A stretch of 64,000 nucleotides of DNA from JBBRGK01 sp036741355 (GCA_036741355.1 DAINSK010000004.1:1-64000); one strand, 5' to 3'. Positions 24,504 to 33,590 are shown, numbered from the stretch's first letter. Numbers and translations: made by a program. The notes: generated from the sequence alone by a model not told the origin.

Positions 24504-25163
24504 GCGGATACTGCCCGCATCGATCTCCATCAGCTTTGCGTACAGTTGCTGAGTAATTTGGACGTCTCCGCCGGCTCTGTGGCGGGCGACGCCATCGATC
24601 GCAATCCCGAGCTCCGCGCAACAGACGTGGAGGGCGAAATGAAGCCCGGGCGCACGGCGGTCGAGCGCCTCTGACGCAAACGACCAATGGTCCTGGCCGG
24701 GCCTTGGCGACATACCCAGGCGCGACGCCCTGTACAGCGCGGCGGTGTCACGGTATCGGTTGCGTGCGGGCGGCGCCTGGCCCGTCTTTCGGCAGGCAGC
24801 TTCCACGAACAGCATGTCGAAACGCAGCACGTTGTGTCCGACGAGCGGCAATCCGTCGGTCTCGTCAAGGAAACTGGTCAGCGCGACACCGAGTTCTTGG
24901 CCATCGGCGGCCAGCATCTCGTCAGATATACCGGTCAACTGATGGATCTCCGGCGGCACGCCGCCATCGCAGGTGACGAGCAGCGCCCTTGGCTTCCCAG
25001 CCAACTGGTTTCGCACTACGCACCAGCCGATCTCGATGATCTGGCTGGTATTCGCGTCGAGGCCGGTGGTCTCCAGGTCAAACACCGCGTACGAGACGGC
25101 ATCAGGTGAGAGCTCGGGAAGACGCAACTGGACCGCGTCGGTTGTTGGGCTGGAAAGCGTCAT
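24474..25163 (-). CDS. DEDDh 3'-5' exonuclease (DNA Pol III epsilon-like)
   Basis: A protein of about 229 residues with the exonuclease motifs in order: ExoI 'AVFDLETTGLD' (Asp, Glu), ExoII 'VGHNVLRFDMLFV' (Asp) and ExoIII 'HRAGGDVQIT' (His, Asp). These define the DEDDh superfamily of proofreading and RNase T-like nucleases. ATG 25163 was chosen because conserved sequence starts shortly after it. An in-frame upstream start at 25232 would add 23 basic residues. Convergent with the thioredoxin-like gene. Confidence 0.8.
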   Translation of the reverse strand: MTLSSPTTDAVQLRLPELSPDAVSYAVFDLETTGLDANTSQIIEIGWCVVRNQLAGKPRALLVTCDGGVPPEIHQLTGISDEMLAADGQELGVALTSFLDETDGLPLVGHNVLRFDMLFVEAACRKTGQAPPARNRYRDTAALYRASRLGMSPRPGQDHWSFASEALDRRAPGLHFALHVCCAELGIAIDGVARHRAGGDVQITQQLYAKLMEIDAGSIRLPLGVISRD

Positions 25164-25319
25164 CCGTCGAACCGCCTGGGGCAAATTTCCTGGCAACGGC
25201 GCTCGGGGGCGCCGACTGACGTATGCTCCCACAGCGCCTAACGGCTTACAACCGAGTCGCTCGGATTTTGGACATAACGAATGAGCGGAGAATTTCAGGT
25301 GGCAACTCCAGCGCGGAGC

Positions 25320-25489
25320 GCCCGGCGACTGAAGTCGCGGGCTTCCGGTACCAAGTCCGCCTGCGCGGACTGGTCATTTGAATCCCCGCCGCCAGGCTTG
25401 GCCGGCGAGTTCGGGCCGCTCTACCGGCGGGTCCCGGAACCGGCGCACGCCGGTTTCGTTGCATGAGCCCGCGGTTTTAACCGCCGGGC
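25320..25489. repeat. Mosaic of four hairpins (REP/BIME-like)
   Basis: Four separate inverted repeats follow each other: 25320-25342 (GCGACT/AGTCGC core), 25354-25371 (AGTCCGC/GCGGACT), 25438-25455 (AACCGGCG/CGCCGGTT) and 25467-25489 (GCGGTT/AACCGC core with GCCC/GGGC ends). There is no coding signal. The rest of 25164-25674 is the promoter side of pdxA and holds no other gene. Confidence 0.75.
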
Positions 25490-25674
25490 GATCCCCCGGG
25501 CATTCGGGCCGCCGATGTCATTGGTGAGGCATCACAGGCGAGCGATCCGCCGGTGATACTCCATACGACGGGCAGTTTCTGATCCGGTGAGAGCGCATTG
25601 GCATTAGACGTCGAGAGGCTACCTACGGTGTGCCAGAATGAAGCGGCAGAAGTCCGGGCGATGGAGGCGTACAC

Positions 25675-26733
25675 ATGGCAAGCGCGGCAACGAACGGTAA
25701 GAAACCGATCATCGCAATCACGATCGGGGACCCGGCCGGTATCGGTCCGGAAGTTACGGCCGGTGCGCTGGCCCATGGCAAACTCGAACGGGTTTGCCGC
25801 CCCCTGGTGATCGGCGATGCCGGTGCGTTGAGTCGCGCGGCCAAATTCATGGGCGTGTCGCTTGACCTGCGAACGGTCAAATCGGCTGCAAAAGCGAAGT
25901 ACAAACCCGGTGAAGTGGCCCTGCTGGACCTTGCCAACGTCGACGCTGCGATGCAGATCGGGAAAGTCCAGGGATCCGCGGGGCGCGCGGCGTACGGGTA
26001 TATCAGGAGGTCGATCGAATTGGCGCTGGCCGGCGAGGTCGACGCGGTGGCAACCGCCCCGATCAACAAGGCGGCGCTTCACGAGGGCAGCGTGCCCTAC
26101 CTGGACCATACGGCAATGTTTGCCGACCTCACCCATAGTCCTGCTCCGATGACGATGTTTACCGTTGGCTCGCTGCGCATTTTTTTTGCCACGCGACACG
26201 TTTCGCTGCGCACGGCGGTGGACCAGATTTCAAAAGACCTGGTGCTCGAAAACCTCGTCAACGCCGACGCGGCGCTCAACTCCTACGGACTCAGGAATGC
26301 GCGGATCGCCGTGGCGGCGCTGAACCCGCATAACGGCGAAGCCGGAATGTTTGGCGACACGGAGGAGCGCGAGCTTCGGCCGGCGGTAGAGGCGGCGCGG
26401 GCGCGAGGAATCAACGCGAGCGGTCCCTATTCAGCCGACTCGGTCTTCCACATGGCGAAGAACGGCGGCGCCGACGCGGTGATGTCGCTGTTCCACGACC
26501 AGGGGCATATTGCGGCAAAAAGCATCGACTTCGAACGGACCATTGCCATCACAACGGGTCTGCCGTTCGTCCGTTCAAGCGTCGATCACGGCACCGCCTT
26601 CGATATCGCCGGAATGGGCAAGGCAAGCTGGGTCAGCATGGCCGAGGCGGTCCGCGTCGGCGCCAAGTACGCCCGGCTGTTTCGGGAGAACGGCATCACA
26701 GCCACGGGCGCGGGAGCTGGACCGAATCGGTAA
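25675..26733 (+). CDS. pdxA: PdxA-family dehydrogenase (4-hydroxythreonine-4-phosphate dehydrogenase-like)
   Basis: The 352-residue protein has the PdxA signature 'TIGDPAGIGPEV' at residues 14-25 and the metal-binding His region 'YLDHTAMFADLTH'. It also has 'LNPHNGEAGMFGDTEE', 'SLFHDQGHIAAKSIDF' and 'RSSVDHGTAFDIAG'. PdxA oxidises 4-phospho-hydroxythreonine in pyridoxal phosphate synthesis. A PdxA2-type sugar-acid or threonate catabolic enzyme has the same motifs, and no other pdx gene is near. The start has GGAGG about nine bases upstream. Confidence 0.85.
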   Translation: MASAATNGKKPIIAITIGDPAGIGPEVTAGALAHGKLERVCRPLVIGDAGALSRAAKFMGVSLDLRTVKSAAKAKYKPGEVALLDLANVDAAMQIGKVQGSAGRAAYGYIRRSIELALAGEVDAVATAPINKAALHEGSVPYLDHTAMFADLTHSPAPMTMFTVGSLRIFFATRHVSLRTAVDQISKDLVLENLVNADAALNSYGLRNARIAVAALNPHNGEAGMFGDTEERELRPAVEAARARGINASGPYSADSVFHMAKNGGADAVMSLFHDQGHIAAKSIDFERTIAITTGLPFVRSSVDHGTAFDIAGMGKASWVSMAEAVRVGAKYARLFRENGITATGAGAGPNR

Positions 26734-26877
26734 AGCTTGGCGCCTGGATAGTGTTCGGTCCGGCCGCGATCAGGTCTGCGTCGATCGTCGGAACTGGACC
26801 CCGCCTACGACCACGGCTCTTTGATGCAGGTCATAATGTTATTTCATTTCATGTTTGCCTGTGATTAAATATCAGCC

Positions 26878-27069
26878 ATGAAACGGGAAAATCGAATACT
26901 GGTCTCTACCCGTAAGGGCGCGTTCTGTCTCAGCTCGCAGGATGACCGCGGCTCATGGCAGATGGGTCCGCCGATGTTGAACGGTTGGGATGTTTACCAC
27001 TGCATTGAGGAGCGGCGACTGTGGCCTTTTTTGACCGGATCTTCTGGGGCAGCTATCGATTCCTGGTGA
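26878..27069 (+). pseudogene. 5' fragment of a BNR/sialidase-like repeat protein
   Basis: The first 42 codons ('RILVSTRKGAFCLSSQDDRG', 'SWQMGPPMLNGWDVYH') match the beginning of widespread beta-propeller 'exo-sialidase-like' proteins of about 370 residues. The sense then ends in an unrelated tail and TGA 27069. An AT-rich stretch before it could be its old promoter. It is probably inactive. Confidence 0.5.
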
Positions 27070-27094
27070 AGCGAAGAAGCCGGCGTCGCACCGT

Positions 27095-28099
27095 ATGAAT
27101 CAACTGACATTCGGGCTCAATCGTCGCCCGTTCGCTACCATACCTGGCTTCGTCGAATCAGTTCGCCGAGAAGAAGCGCTCGGGTTCGACTACGCTTGGA
27201 TCCCCGACTCTCAGATGCGTCGTCCCGACGCGTTCATCCTCGCGGCGCTTGCGTTGCAGGGGACCTCGCGAATTCACGTGGGTCCGCTCCTCTCGAATCC
27301 GGTAACGCGCCATCCGACGACGATCGCCAACGCCGCCGCGACGCTTGGCATGCTCGCGCCGGGCCGGGCGGCGGTAGGAGTCGGCGCGGGCGACACCGCC
27401 GTCTTCACGGTCGGGTTGCGGCCCGCGAAGGTGCGCGAGGTCGGCGAAGCTCTGCTCGTGGTCAAGTCGCTCCTCGGCGGCGGAGCGCCGGATCTCGGCG
27501 CGCGTCGTGCGGTGCCGCTCAAGACCGAGGGTTCGGCCGAGCTTTGGGGAGCCGCGAGCGGCCCTCGAGCCGCCCGCGCAGCGGGGGCCGCGGCCGACGT
27601 GATCGTGCTGCGTTGCGGCGTTCACCCGGCCAACTTGAACCGGCTGGCCGACGCCGCCGAACAGGGAGCGCGCGAAGCCGGCCGCAACCCGGCAGAGTTG
27701 CGTTTTGGCGCGATCGTCCACATGCTGATCCACGAGGATCCAGCACGGGCCCAGGCCGAGGCGAGATTGGTGGGCGCCGGTTTCTACGAGATATCGGCGG
27801 CGCTCTGGCAAGAGGCGGGACTCGAGTGGAATGGTCCGCCCGTGCACGAAATCGCGGCCCAGGTCTACCCGGATATCGTCCACGCGGAAGATGTGGCCGC
27901 AGCAGCGCGTCTCGCCAGCTTCGTACGAGAGGAAGCCGCCCAGGCTTTTGCGCTGTCCGGGGACGAGCGGACGGTGGCGGCGGGACTCGATCGCGTTATG
28001 CGGGGGTTCCCGCGCCTGTGGCACGTCATCCCGCAGCCGCTGGACTGGAGGCCGGACTTTCCTGACCGCGTGACCGCAGTGCGAAAGTTACTGTCCTAG
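27095..28099 (+). CDS. LLM-class F420/flavin-dependent oxidoreductase
   Basis: The 334-residue luciferase-like TIM-barrel protein begins 'MNQLTFGLNRRPF'. It has 'GFDYAWIPDSQM', 'HVGPLLSNPVTRHPTTIANAA' and 'GRAAVGVGAGDTAVF', the phosphate-binding and F420-contact regions seen in Mer-like enzymes. It is probably F420-dependent given the cofGH genes in the same window. It lies downstream of the BNR fragment with no clear ribosome site. The substrate is unknown. Confidence 0.85.
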   Translation: MNQLTFGLNRRPFATIPGFVESVRREEALGFDYAWIPDSQMRRPDAFILAALALQGTSRIHVGPLLSNPVTRHPTTIANAAATLGMLAPGRAAVGVGAGDTAVFTVGLRPAKVREVGEALLVVKSLLGGGAPDLGARRAVPLKTEGSAELWGAASGPRAARAAGAAADVIVLRCGVHPANLNRLADAAEQGAREAGRNPAELRFGAIVHMLIHEDPARAQAEARLVGAGFYEISAALWQEAGLEWNGPPVHEIAAQVYPDIVHAEDVAAAARLASFVREEAAQAFALSGDERTVAAGLDRVMRGFPRLWHVIPQPLDWRPDFPDRVTAVRKLLS

Positions 28100-28220
28100 G
28101 AGTGGTAGTTCGTACAGGGTATACTCATATCACGTTGTACAATCGAAATGGTGCAGGTTCAGATAGAGCGGGCTGACGTCGGTCCGAACCGGGCAGGCTC
28201 GCAGCCAGGACGACAAACAG

Positions 28221-28697
28221 GTGCGTGCTGATTTGACCCAGGGCGCCCCTATTGCGGTTCGCGTTCTCATCGTCGAGCCCATGCCGCTGCTTCGGCTGGG
28301 GTTGCAAGTGACGATCGAGAACGAGCAAGACCTGCGGGTCGTGGGCGTGGTGGGGGATCTGGAAGCCGCCTCAAAGGCGAGCAGGGCCGCCTGGCCGGAT
28401 GTCGTCCTTCTTAGTCGAGCGCTGACCGATACAGACTTCCCCGACGCACTACTCTTCGTAAAGCACTTGCAAAAACGAGTGCCCGGAACCCGGACTATCC
28501 TGCTGGGACAGGGGATTGACGAGCTTGACGCCCGCCGCGCCATTAGAGCAGGAGCCTGGGGCTACCTCCCGATCACGATCGCCCCCTCCGCCCTCGCTGC
28601 AGCCGTTCGCGCTGTTCATGCAGGCGAAATCGCCCTGCCGCGCAGTCTCATCCGCCAGCTTTTGGTAGAGGCGAGGTCGAATTCCGAAGCTTCCTGA
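28221..28697 (+). CDS. Receiver-like protein lacking the phospho-acceptor Asp
   Basis: Residues 13-135 of this 158-residue protein follow the response-regulator receiver fold ('RVLIVEPMPLLRLGLQVTIE', 'WPDVVLLSRALTD', 'GAWGYLPITIAPSALAAAV', 'ALPRSLIRQLL'). In 'PDVVLLS' Ser replaces the aspartate normally phosphorylated, and 'IVEP' replaces the acidic pair. No DNA-binding LuxR domain follows, although 'AVHAGEIALPRSLI' is the usual linker to it. It is likely a pseudo-receiver or a truncated NarL-type regulator. Start GTG 28221 is tentative. Confidence 0.65.
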   Translation: MRADLTQGAPIAVRVLIVEPMPLLRLGLQVTIENEQDLRVVGVVGDLEAASKASRAAWPDVVLLSRALTDTDFPDALLFVKHLQKRVPGTRTILLGQGIDELDARRAIRAGAWGYLPITIAPSALAAAVRAVHAGEIALPRSLIRQLLVEARSNSEAS

Positions 28698-28757
28698 GTC
28701 ACCGGCGTGCCTGTCGCCTCCGCGCCGATTTATGCTACGTGTGGAGGATCTCGACAG

Positions 28758-28946
28758 ATGTCCGATGAATCGCAACCCACAGTACACATTCCGCTAGATC
28801 AGCCGACCTTTGACGAATTGGTCCAGACCGCCGGCGACCGGGGAATGCAGCCGCATGCGCTTGTGGAGCGGTGGATCCGCGAACGCCTCGCCCACGAGCG
28901 GGAACGTCGGATCGGTCGGGTGCGCCCACAGCGGCCGCCCGACTAA
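28758..28946 (+). CDS. Small hypothetical protein, possible DNA-binding
   Basis: This 62-residue basic-tailed protein starts at ATG 28758 with GGAGG-like 'GTGGAGGA' upstream. Its 'VHIPLDQPTFDELVQTAGD' followed by 'HALVERWIRERLAHERERR' has the strand-helix-helix rhythm of ribbon-helix-helix (CopG/Arc) proteins. No toxin gene is adjacent. The identity is a suggestion from pattern only. Confidence 0.5.
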   Translation: MSDESQPTVHIPLDQPTFDELVQTAGDRGMQPHALVERWIRERLAHERERRIGRVRPQRPPD

Positions 28947-28974
28947 CGCTGAGCCGTACAAAACTCCTTGCTCG

Positions 28975-29802
28975 TTACCGTCCCGGCAATACCACCGGCT
29001 TGCCCGTCGTCGGGTGTTCAATCACGCTGATGTTTCCTCCGTACATTCCGCTCAGGCGCTCGACCGTAAGCACGTCGGCGGCGTTCCCTTCGACCGCCAC
29101 CCGGCCGCCTTCGAGCAGTGCCAACCGATCGCAATAGTGCGCGGCGAGTGTCAGGTCGTGGACCACCGCGAGGACGGACAGCCCACGGTCCCGACGCAGC
29201 CCCGCCAGCAGGTCCAGCATCGCCGCCTGGTGTCCGATATCCAGGTGCGTCGTCGGCTCGTCGAGCAGCAGTACCGGCGTTTCCTGCGCCAGCGCCCGCG
29301 CGAGTAACAGCCGCTGGCGTTCGCCCTCCGATATCTGGTCGATACGGCGGCTGCTCAGTTGCCATGTGTCGGTCTGTTCCATAGCACGGCGCGCAACCGC
29401 GTAATCGTGTTCTCCTTCCGATCCAAACAGCGGTAGATGGGGCGTGCGCCCCATCAGCACGATCTCAAGGCCGGAATATCCGTGCGGTAGCTCCGCGGAC
29501 TGCGGCATGACGGCGATCCGGCGGGCCAGCGCGGCAGTGGAAAGACGATCGACACGTTCGCCAAATACCAGCACGCTGCCGGCGCCGATTTTCACGATCC
29601 GTGTGACCGCACGTACGAGAGTCGACTTGCCCGCGCCGTTTCGTCCCACCAGCCCGAGCAGTTCGCCGGGACGCAGTTCGAGGTCGACGCCTTCCAACAC
29701 GCGCTGGCGGCCGAAGCTCACTGACACGCCGTCAATAGTCAGCGCGATGCCCCGATCTGTTTGAGAAAGCGGATCACCTGCAAGCTGCGGCGCCGGCATC
29801 AC
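28975..29802 (-). CDS. btuD: Corrinoid/siderophore ABC transporter ATP-binding protein
   Basis: The 275-residue ATPase has Walker A 'GLVGRNGAGKSTLVRAV' (about residue 52), signature 'ISEGERQRLLLARALAQE', Walker B 'VLLLDEPTTHLD' and the switch His in 'AVVHDLTLAAHYCDR'. It powers import by the FecCD-type permease encoded just upstream, whose stop it overlaps by four bases. The riboswitch at the head of the operon makes cobalamin the expected cargo. Confidence 0.88.
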   Translation of the reverse strand: MMPAPQLAGDPLSQTDRGIALTIDGVSVSFGRQRVLEGVDLELRPGELLGLVGRNGAGKSTLVRAVTRIVKIGAGSVLVFGERVDRLSTAALARRIAVMPQSAELPHGYSGLEIVLMGRTPHLPLFGSEGEHDYAVARRAMEQTDTWQLSSRRIDQISEGERQRLLLARALAQETPVLLLDEPTTHLDIGHQAAMLDLLAGLRRDRGLSVLAVVHDLTLAAHYCDRLALLEGGRVAVEGNAADVLTVERLSGMYGGNISVIEHPTTGKPVVLPGR

Positions 29803-30947
29803 AGCACCGCCCGCTGCCGGCGCTTCAGCAGGACAAGAAAGAAGGGGGCTCCACAGAAGGCGGTTACGACGCCGATCGGCATCTCCTGGGGCGCGATTAC
29901 CAGCCGCGCGAACAGGTCCGCGAGGATCAGGAATGCGGCGCCGACCAGGATGGAGAGGGGCACGATGCGACGGTAATCCGGTCCCCAGACGAGGCGGACC
30001 GCGTGCGGGACGATCAGCCCAACGAATCCGATCAACCCGCTTACCGAGACCGCGGCGGCGGCGGCGAGCGATGCGAAGAGCAACAACACCAGTTTGACCG
30101 CCTCGACGGGGATGCCAAGCTGGTGCGCCTGCTCTTCGCCGAACTGCAGCACGTTTAGTACCCGGCCGAAAGCAATCGCGACGACGCCCCCGGCGACGAC
30201 GTAAGGCAGGATGAGCAGGCAGCTCCTCCAGCTCCCGGTGTTGAATCCGCCCAGCAGCCAGGAAAAGATGGTCGGGAACTTCTCGCTGTGGGCCAGGAAT
30301 AGGAACGACATCGCGGCGTTGGCGAGCGCTGATATGGCGACCCCGGCCAGGATGAGCGTTGTCAGCGGCACAGCGGGGCCGGTGCGGGCGATTGCGTACG
30401 ACGTGCCCACCGCCAGGATGGCTCCCGCGAACGCGAACAGAGGTAGCAGGCTGAATCCATGCCAGTAGCCGTTGAAGGCCGAGACGATCGCAAGAGCGGC
30501 GCCGAGTCCGGCGCCCGACGCAACCCCCAGCAAGTACGGATCGGCGAGCGGGTTACGGAAGACGCCCTGGTAAGTTGCGCCGGTGTAGGCAAGCGTGGCC
30601 CCCACCATTCCTGCGAGCACCACCCGCGGCAGGCGGATCTGCCAGACGATGGCGTCGGCTCCGGCGGCGGCTCTTGCGACGTGCAGCCCAGGTACATGCG
30701 ACAGTACCACCTGCCAAACGGTGTGCAGGGGGATCTGGATGGGTCCCCGCGATACGGCGACGGCGGCAACCGCGAGCACGATCAGCGTGCAGCCGATCAG
30801 TGACGGCCAGAGGGGACGCCGGGACAAGGCGGAAGCCCGGCCCGCTACTTTGCCGGCGCCGGGTATCGTCTGACGGAACTCCGCGGGCGGTGGTTCGCGC
30901 GCCGGATCGCCGGGCTCGACGCGCGGCTTAGTGACCATGTCGGACAC
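29799..30947 (-). CDS. btuC: FecCD/BtuC-type ABC permease
   Basis: The 382-residue membrane protein has about ten hydrophobic segments. It carries the FecCD-family landmarks 'LPRVVLAGMVGATLAYTGATYQGVFRNPLADPYLLGVASGAG', here cited only as landmark text split at 'PLADPYLLGV', plus 'QLGIPVEAVKL' and 'GFVGLIVPHAVRL'. The first 40 residues are a hydrophilic leader. It forms the channel for corrinoid uptake with the adjacent ATPase and the lipoprotein BtuF. It overlaps the cobB 3' end by 20 bases, indicating tight co-translation. Confidence 0.88.
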   Translation of the reverse strand: MSDMVTKPRVEPGDPAREPPPAEFRQTIPGAGKVAGRASALSRRPLWPSLIGCTLIVLAVAAVAVSRGPIQIPLHTVWQVVLSHVPGLHVARAAAGADAIVWQIRLPRVVLAGMVGATLAYTGATYQGVFRNPLADPYLLGVASGAGLGAALAIVSAFNGYWHGFSLLPLFAFAGAILAVGTSYAIARTGPAVPLTTLILAGVAISALANAAMSFLFLAHSEKFPTIFSWLLGGFNTGSWRSCLLILPYVVAGGVVAIAFGRVLNVLQFGEEQAHQLGIPVEAVKLVLLLFASLAAAAAVSVSGLIGFVGLIVPHAVRLVWGPDYRRIVPLSILVGAAFLILADLFARLVIAPQEMPIGVVTAFCGAPFFLVLLKRRQRAVL

Positions 30948-32331
30948 CGGTCACCGGCGTTGGCCGACGGTTTGCGCAGGTCTCGACGAAGTGCGGCGCC
31001 AGCCTCGGATCGGCGCCGAAGTGCAAATGAACGTAACTGCCCCAGACGCTCCCAGCCACGCTCCCCTCGTACCGATCTTCACCGCCGCGGTCGGGCTTTA
31101 CCAGGTACCCCGCCTGGCTGGGCGGCAATGGCTCTGATGTGGACCAATGGAACTCATGTCCGCGGAATTCGGACCCTGCGGGCGCCAGCGGCCCATCCAC
31201 CAACGTGCGAACCTCTCGATAGCCGAGCGTCATGCGCGAACCGCTCATGCTCGATCGCAGCGGGAGAAGGCCGGCCATTGGGTGCTCTCGGCCGTCCGCG
31301 TCTATCAACGAGTCGCCCGCGTACATGTAGCCCCCGCACTCCGCATAGACGGGAACTCCTCCGCCGGCGGCCGCCTTTAGCGCGGCGTGCATGGGAGTGT
31401 TGGCTGCCAGTTCGGCCGCGAACAGCTCCGGAAATCCCCCGCCGATGCAGACGCCGTCCGTCCCTTCAGGCAGGCCGGCGTCGTCCAGCGGGCTGAAGGG
31501 CACCAACTCGGCGCCCCAGGCAGTCAGGAGATCAAGGCTGTCGGGGTAATAGAAGCTGAACGCGCGGTCCTGTGCGATGGCGATGCGGGCCCGCGCCGGT
31601 TTCGGCTCATTGGGAAAAAGTTGGGACGGGGGTGAAACTGGCGGTTTCGCCGTCTCGGCAATGCGCAGGATGCGCTCCAGATCCAGGCTGCGTTCAATCG
31701 TCGCCGCGAGGCGGTCGAAATACGTCTCGGCCACGGGTCCTTCGGTGACAGGAATCAGTCCCAGGTAGCGCTCCGGCAATGCGAGGCCGTCATCACGCCC
31801 GAGGCTACCCAGCACCGGTACTCCGCTCTCCTCCTCGATCGGCGGCGCTATAGCTTGATAATGCCCTTCGCCGGCGATGTTGTTGAGGATGACGGCTTCG
31901 ATCCGGATCGACGGGTCAAAGGTCCGGTAGCCATGGACGATCGCCGCCGCACTGCGGGCGATCTTCCAGCCATCGACGACGAGCAGAATGGGAACACCCA
32001 GGAGGGCGGCAATCTCGGCGGTGCTGCCCGCCCCTCGCCCGCCGGTCCTGCCGTCAAACAGCCCCATGACGCCTTCGATGACGCACAGGTCCGCCGCGGC
32101 CGCGGCCCGGGCGAAAAGCTCCGAAACCGCATCGAGCCCCAACATCCAGCCGTCGAGCGTCCGCGAGGCGCGTCCGCAGGCGGCGGTATGGTACGAGGCG
32201 TCGATATAGTCCGGGCCGACCTTGAACCCTTGTACGCGCAGGCCGCGCCGACTATACGCGGCCATGAGCCCGGTCGCCACCGTCGTCTTGCCGACGCCGG
32301 AGTGAACCCCTGCAACCACGATTGCCCGCAT
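30928..32331 (-). CDS. cobB: Cobyrinic acid a,c-diamide synthase
   Basis: The 467-residue protein has an N-terminal P-loop 'GVHSGVGKTTVATGLM' (residues 8-23), 'GFKVGPDYIDASYH' and 'LMGLFDG'-like 'VIEGVMGLFDGR'. The C-terminal class I glutaminase-like domain has its Cys in 'VYAECGGYMYAG'. It amidates carboxylates a and c of (hydrogeno)cobyrinate with glutamine and ATP. ATG 32331 fits the family N-terminus. An upstream frame extension to 32481 has no homology. Being embedded in an uptake operon suggests salvage plus late synthesis. Confidence 0.9.
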   Translation of the reverse strand: MRAIVVAGVHSGVGKTTVATGLMAAYSRRGLRVQGFKVGPDYIDASYHTAACGRASRTLDGWMLGLDAVSELFARAAAAADLCVIEGVMGLFDGRTGGRGAGSTAEIAALLGVPILLVVDGWKIARSAAAIVHGYRTFDPSIRIEAVILNNIAGEGHYQAIAPPIEEESGVPVLGSLGRDDGLALPERYLGLIPVTEGPVAETYFDRLAATIERSLDLERILRIAETAKPPVSPPSQLFPNEPKPARARIAIAQDRAFSFYYPDSLDLLTAWGAELVPFSPLDDAGLPEGTDGVCIGGGFPELFAAELAANTPMHAALKAAAGGGVPVYAECGGYMYAGDSLIDADGREHPMAGLLPLRSSMSGSRMTLGYREVRTLVDGPLAPAGSEFRGHEFHWSTSEPLPPSQAGYLVKPDRGGEDRYEGSVAGSVWGSYVHLHFGADPRLAPHFVETCANRRPTPVTGVRHGH

Positions 32332-32374
32332 GGCGCCCGCTTTCTCCTGCACCCCGAACCGGACGGCCGGCGGC

Positions 32375-33358
32375 TTAGAACTTATCCGGATAGAGGGCCT
32401 TCGCCAGCGCCTCCAAGCCATCCACGATGCGCGGTCCGGGGCGTTGGACGAGGTTGGCATCGATGCCGTACACACGACCATTCCTGACGGCGCTGATCGC
32501 CGACCAACCGGGCCGCGCCTTCACCGTATCCGCGCTCTCGCCGAGCTCGACGTCGGCAAGAATGATCACCTCCGGATCCTTGGCGATGATGAACTCTTGC
32601 GTGATTTGCGGGTAGGGCTTTTGACCGGCGGGGACGATGTTCTGCGCCTTCACGGTTGACATGAGGTCCCCAATGAAGCTGTTGGGGGCAGCCGAAAAGA
32701 GCTTGACGTCGATCTCGGTGTAGACGCGCGGCCCTTGCTGTACCCCGGCTAGCTTGCGCTGAACTGCGTCGATGCGGGCGCGCATGCCGGCAGCCACACG
32801 CTGGGCTTCCGCAGGATGCGCCGTAACGTCGCCATAGAACTGAATTTGCTGCAGCGTTTCCTGCAGAGATGCCGGCACTTTCAGGTATAAGACGGCAATG
32901 CCAAGGCGGTCCAGGTTCTCCACCACCTGTTGTTGGTTGTCGACGACGACGACCAGGTCCGGAGATAGCGCCGTGATCGCCTCGAGACTGGGACGGAACG
33001 CGTCGAGCTTGGTCGTGTTCTTCGCTTGCTCAGGAAAGTCAGAGTACTTGTCGGTCGCGATAAGCTGGCTCTGGGCGCCGATCGCGTAAAAGATCTCGGT
33101 AGTTCCGGCCGAGAGCGATGCGATTCGCTTCGGGGCGGATTTAATGACCAGATCTGTGCCGTCGCTCCGCTTGACTGTCAGGGGGAAGCTGGCGACCGGC
33201 GTACCGGTCGATCGGACCGGCAAACTCGCCGGGCTTCCCGCCGCCGCCGGAACTCCTAAGCTGGTGTTACGGGCAGAGTTGTTCGTGCCGGCCGTGCACG
33301 CGAGCGACGCAGCGGCCAGCACGGCAATAACGAGCGTCGACAAGGGGCGGTGAAGCAT
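32375..33358 (-). CDS. btuF: Corrinoid-binding lipoprotein (BtuF-like)
   Basis: The 327-residue protein has a lipoprotein signal with lipobox 'LAAASLAC' (Cys at about 21). A Ser/Ala/Pro linker follows, then the Fe3+/B12 solute-binding fold: 'APKRIASLSAGTTEIFYAIGA', 'SLEAITALSPDLVVV', 'GRVYGIDANLVQRPGPRIVDGLEALAKAL' in parts. It captures corrinoids outside the membrane for BtuCD. It is the first gene after the riboswitch and terminator at 33391-33590. Confidence 0.87.
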   Translation of the reverse strand: MLHRPLSTLVIAVLAAASLACTAGTNNSARNTSLGVPAAAGSPASLPVRSTGTPVASFPLTVKRSDGTDLVIKSAPKRIASLSAGTTEIFYAIGAQSQLIATDKYSDFPEQAKNTTKLDAFRPSLEAITALSPDLVVVVDNQQQVVENLDRLGIAVLYLKVPASLQETLQQIQFYGDVTAHPAEAQRVAAGMRARIDAVQRKLAGVQQGPRVYTEIDVKLFSAAPNSFIGDLMSTVKAQNIVPAGQKPYPQITQEFIIAKDPEVIILADVELGESADTVKARPGWSAISAVRNGRVYGIDANLVQRPGPRIVDGLEALAKALYPDKF

Positions 33359-33390
33359 CGGAGATGTCCTTTCGACGGCCGCACCGGGAT

Positions 33391-33420
33391 AACAAAAGAC
33401 CCCTCACCTGAGGAGGGGTC
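33391..33420 (-). terminator. Riboswitch-linked intrinsic terminator
   Basis: On the minus strand an 8-pair stem GACCCCTC / GAGGGGTC (33420-33413 with 33405-33398) is followed by TTTTGTT. It lies between the cobalamin riboswitch and btuF and is the expected off-switch of the expression platform. Confidence 0.85.
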
Positions 33421-33464
33421 GTGCTCGCGGTTGCGTGCCCGTGCCTTTTACCTCGAAGGCGGTG

Positions 33465-33590
33465 ACATCCGGCGCGGGCAGGTGACCTGGCTCCTCCCCT
33501 AAACGGGGAGATACAGTTGCGGGACAGCGCCGGCTTTGCACCGGCTTCCCCAATTGTGCCCGAAGGCACCCGCGCGGTTTGCGCTTATTC
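33465..33590 (-). promoter_or_regulatory. Cobalamin riboswitch upstream of btuF operon
   Basis: Reading leftward the conserved parts appear in order: 'GGTGCC', 'GGGAAGCCGGTGCAAAGCC', 'CTGTCCCGCAACTGTA' and the B12 box 'GAGCCAGGTCACCTGCC'. This is the standard adenosylcobalamin aptamer; ligand binding should favour the terminator that follows and shut off btuF-cobB-btuC-btuD. Confidence 0.93.
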
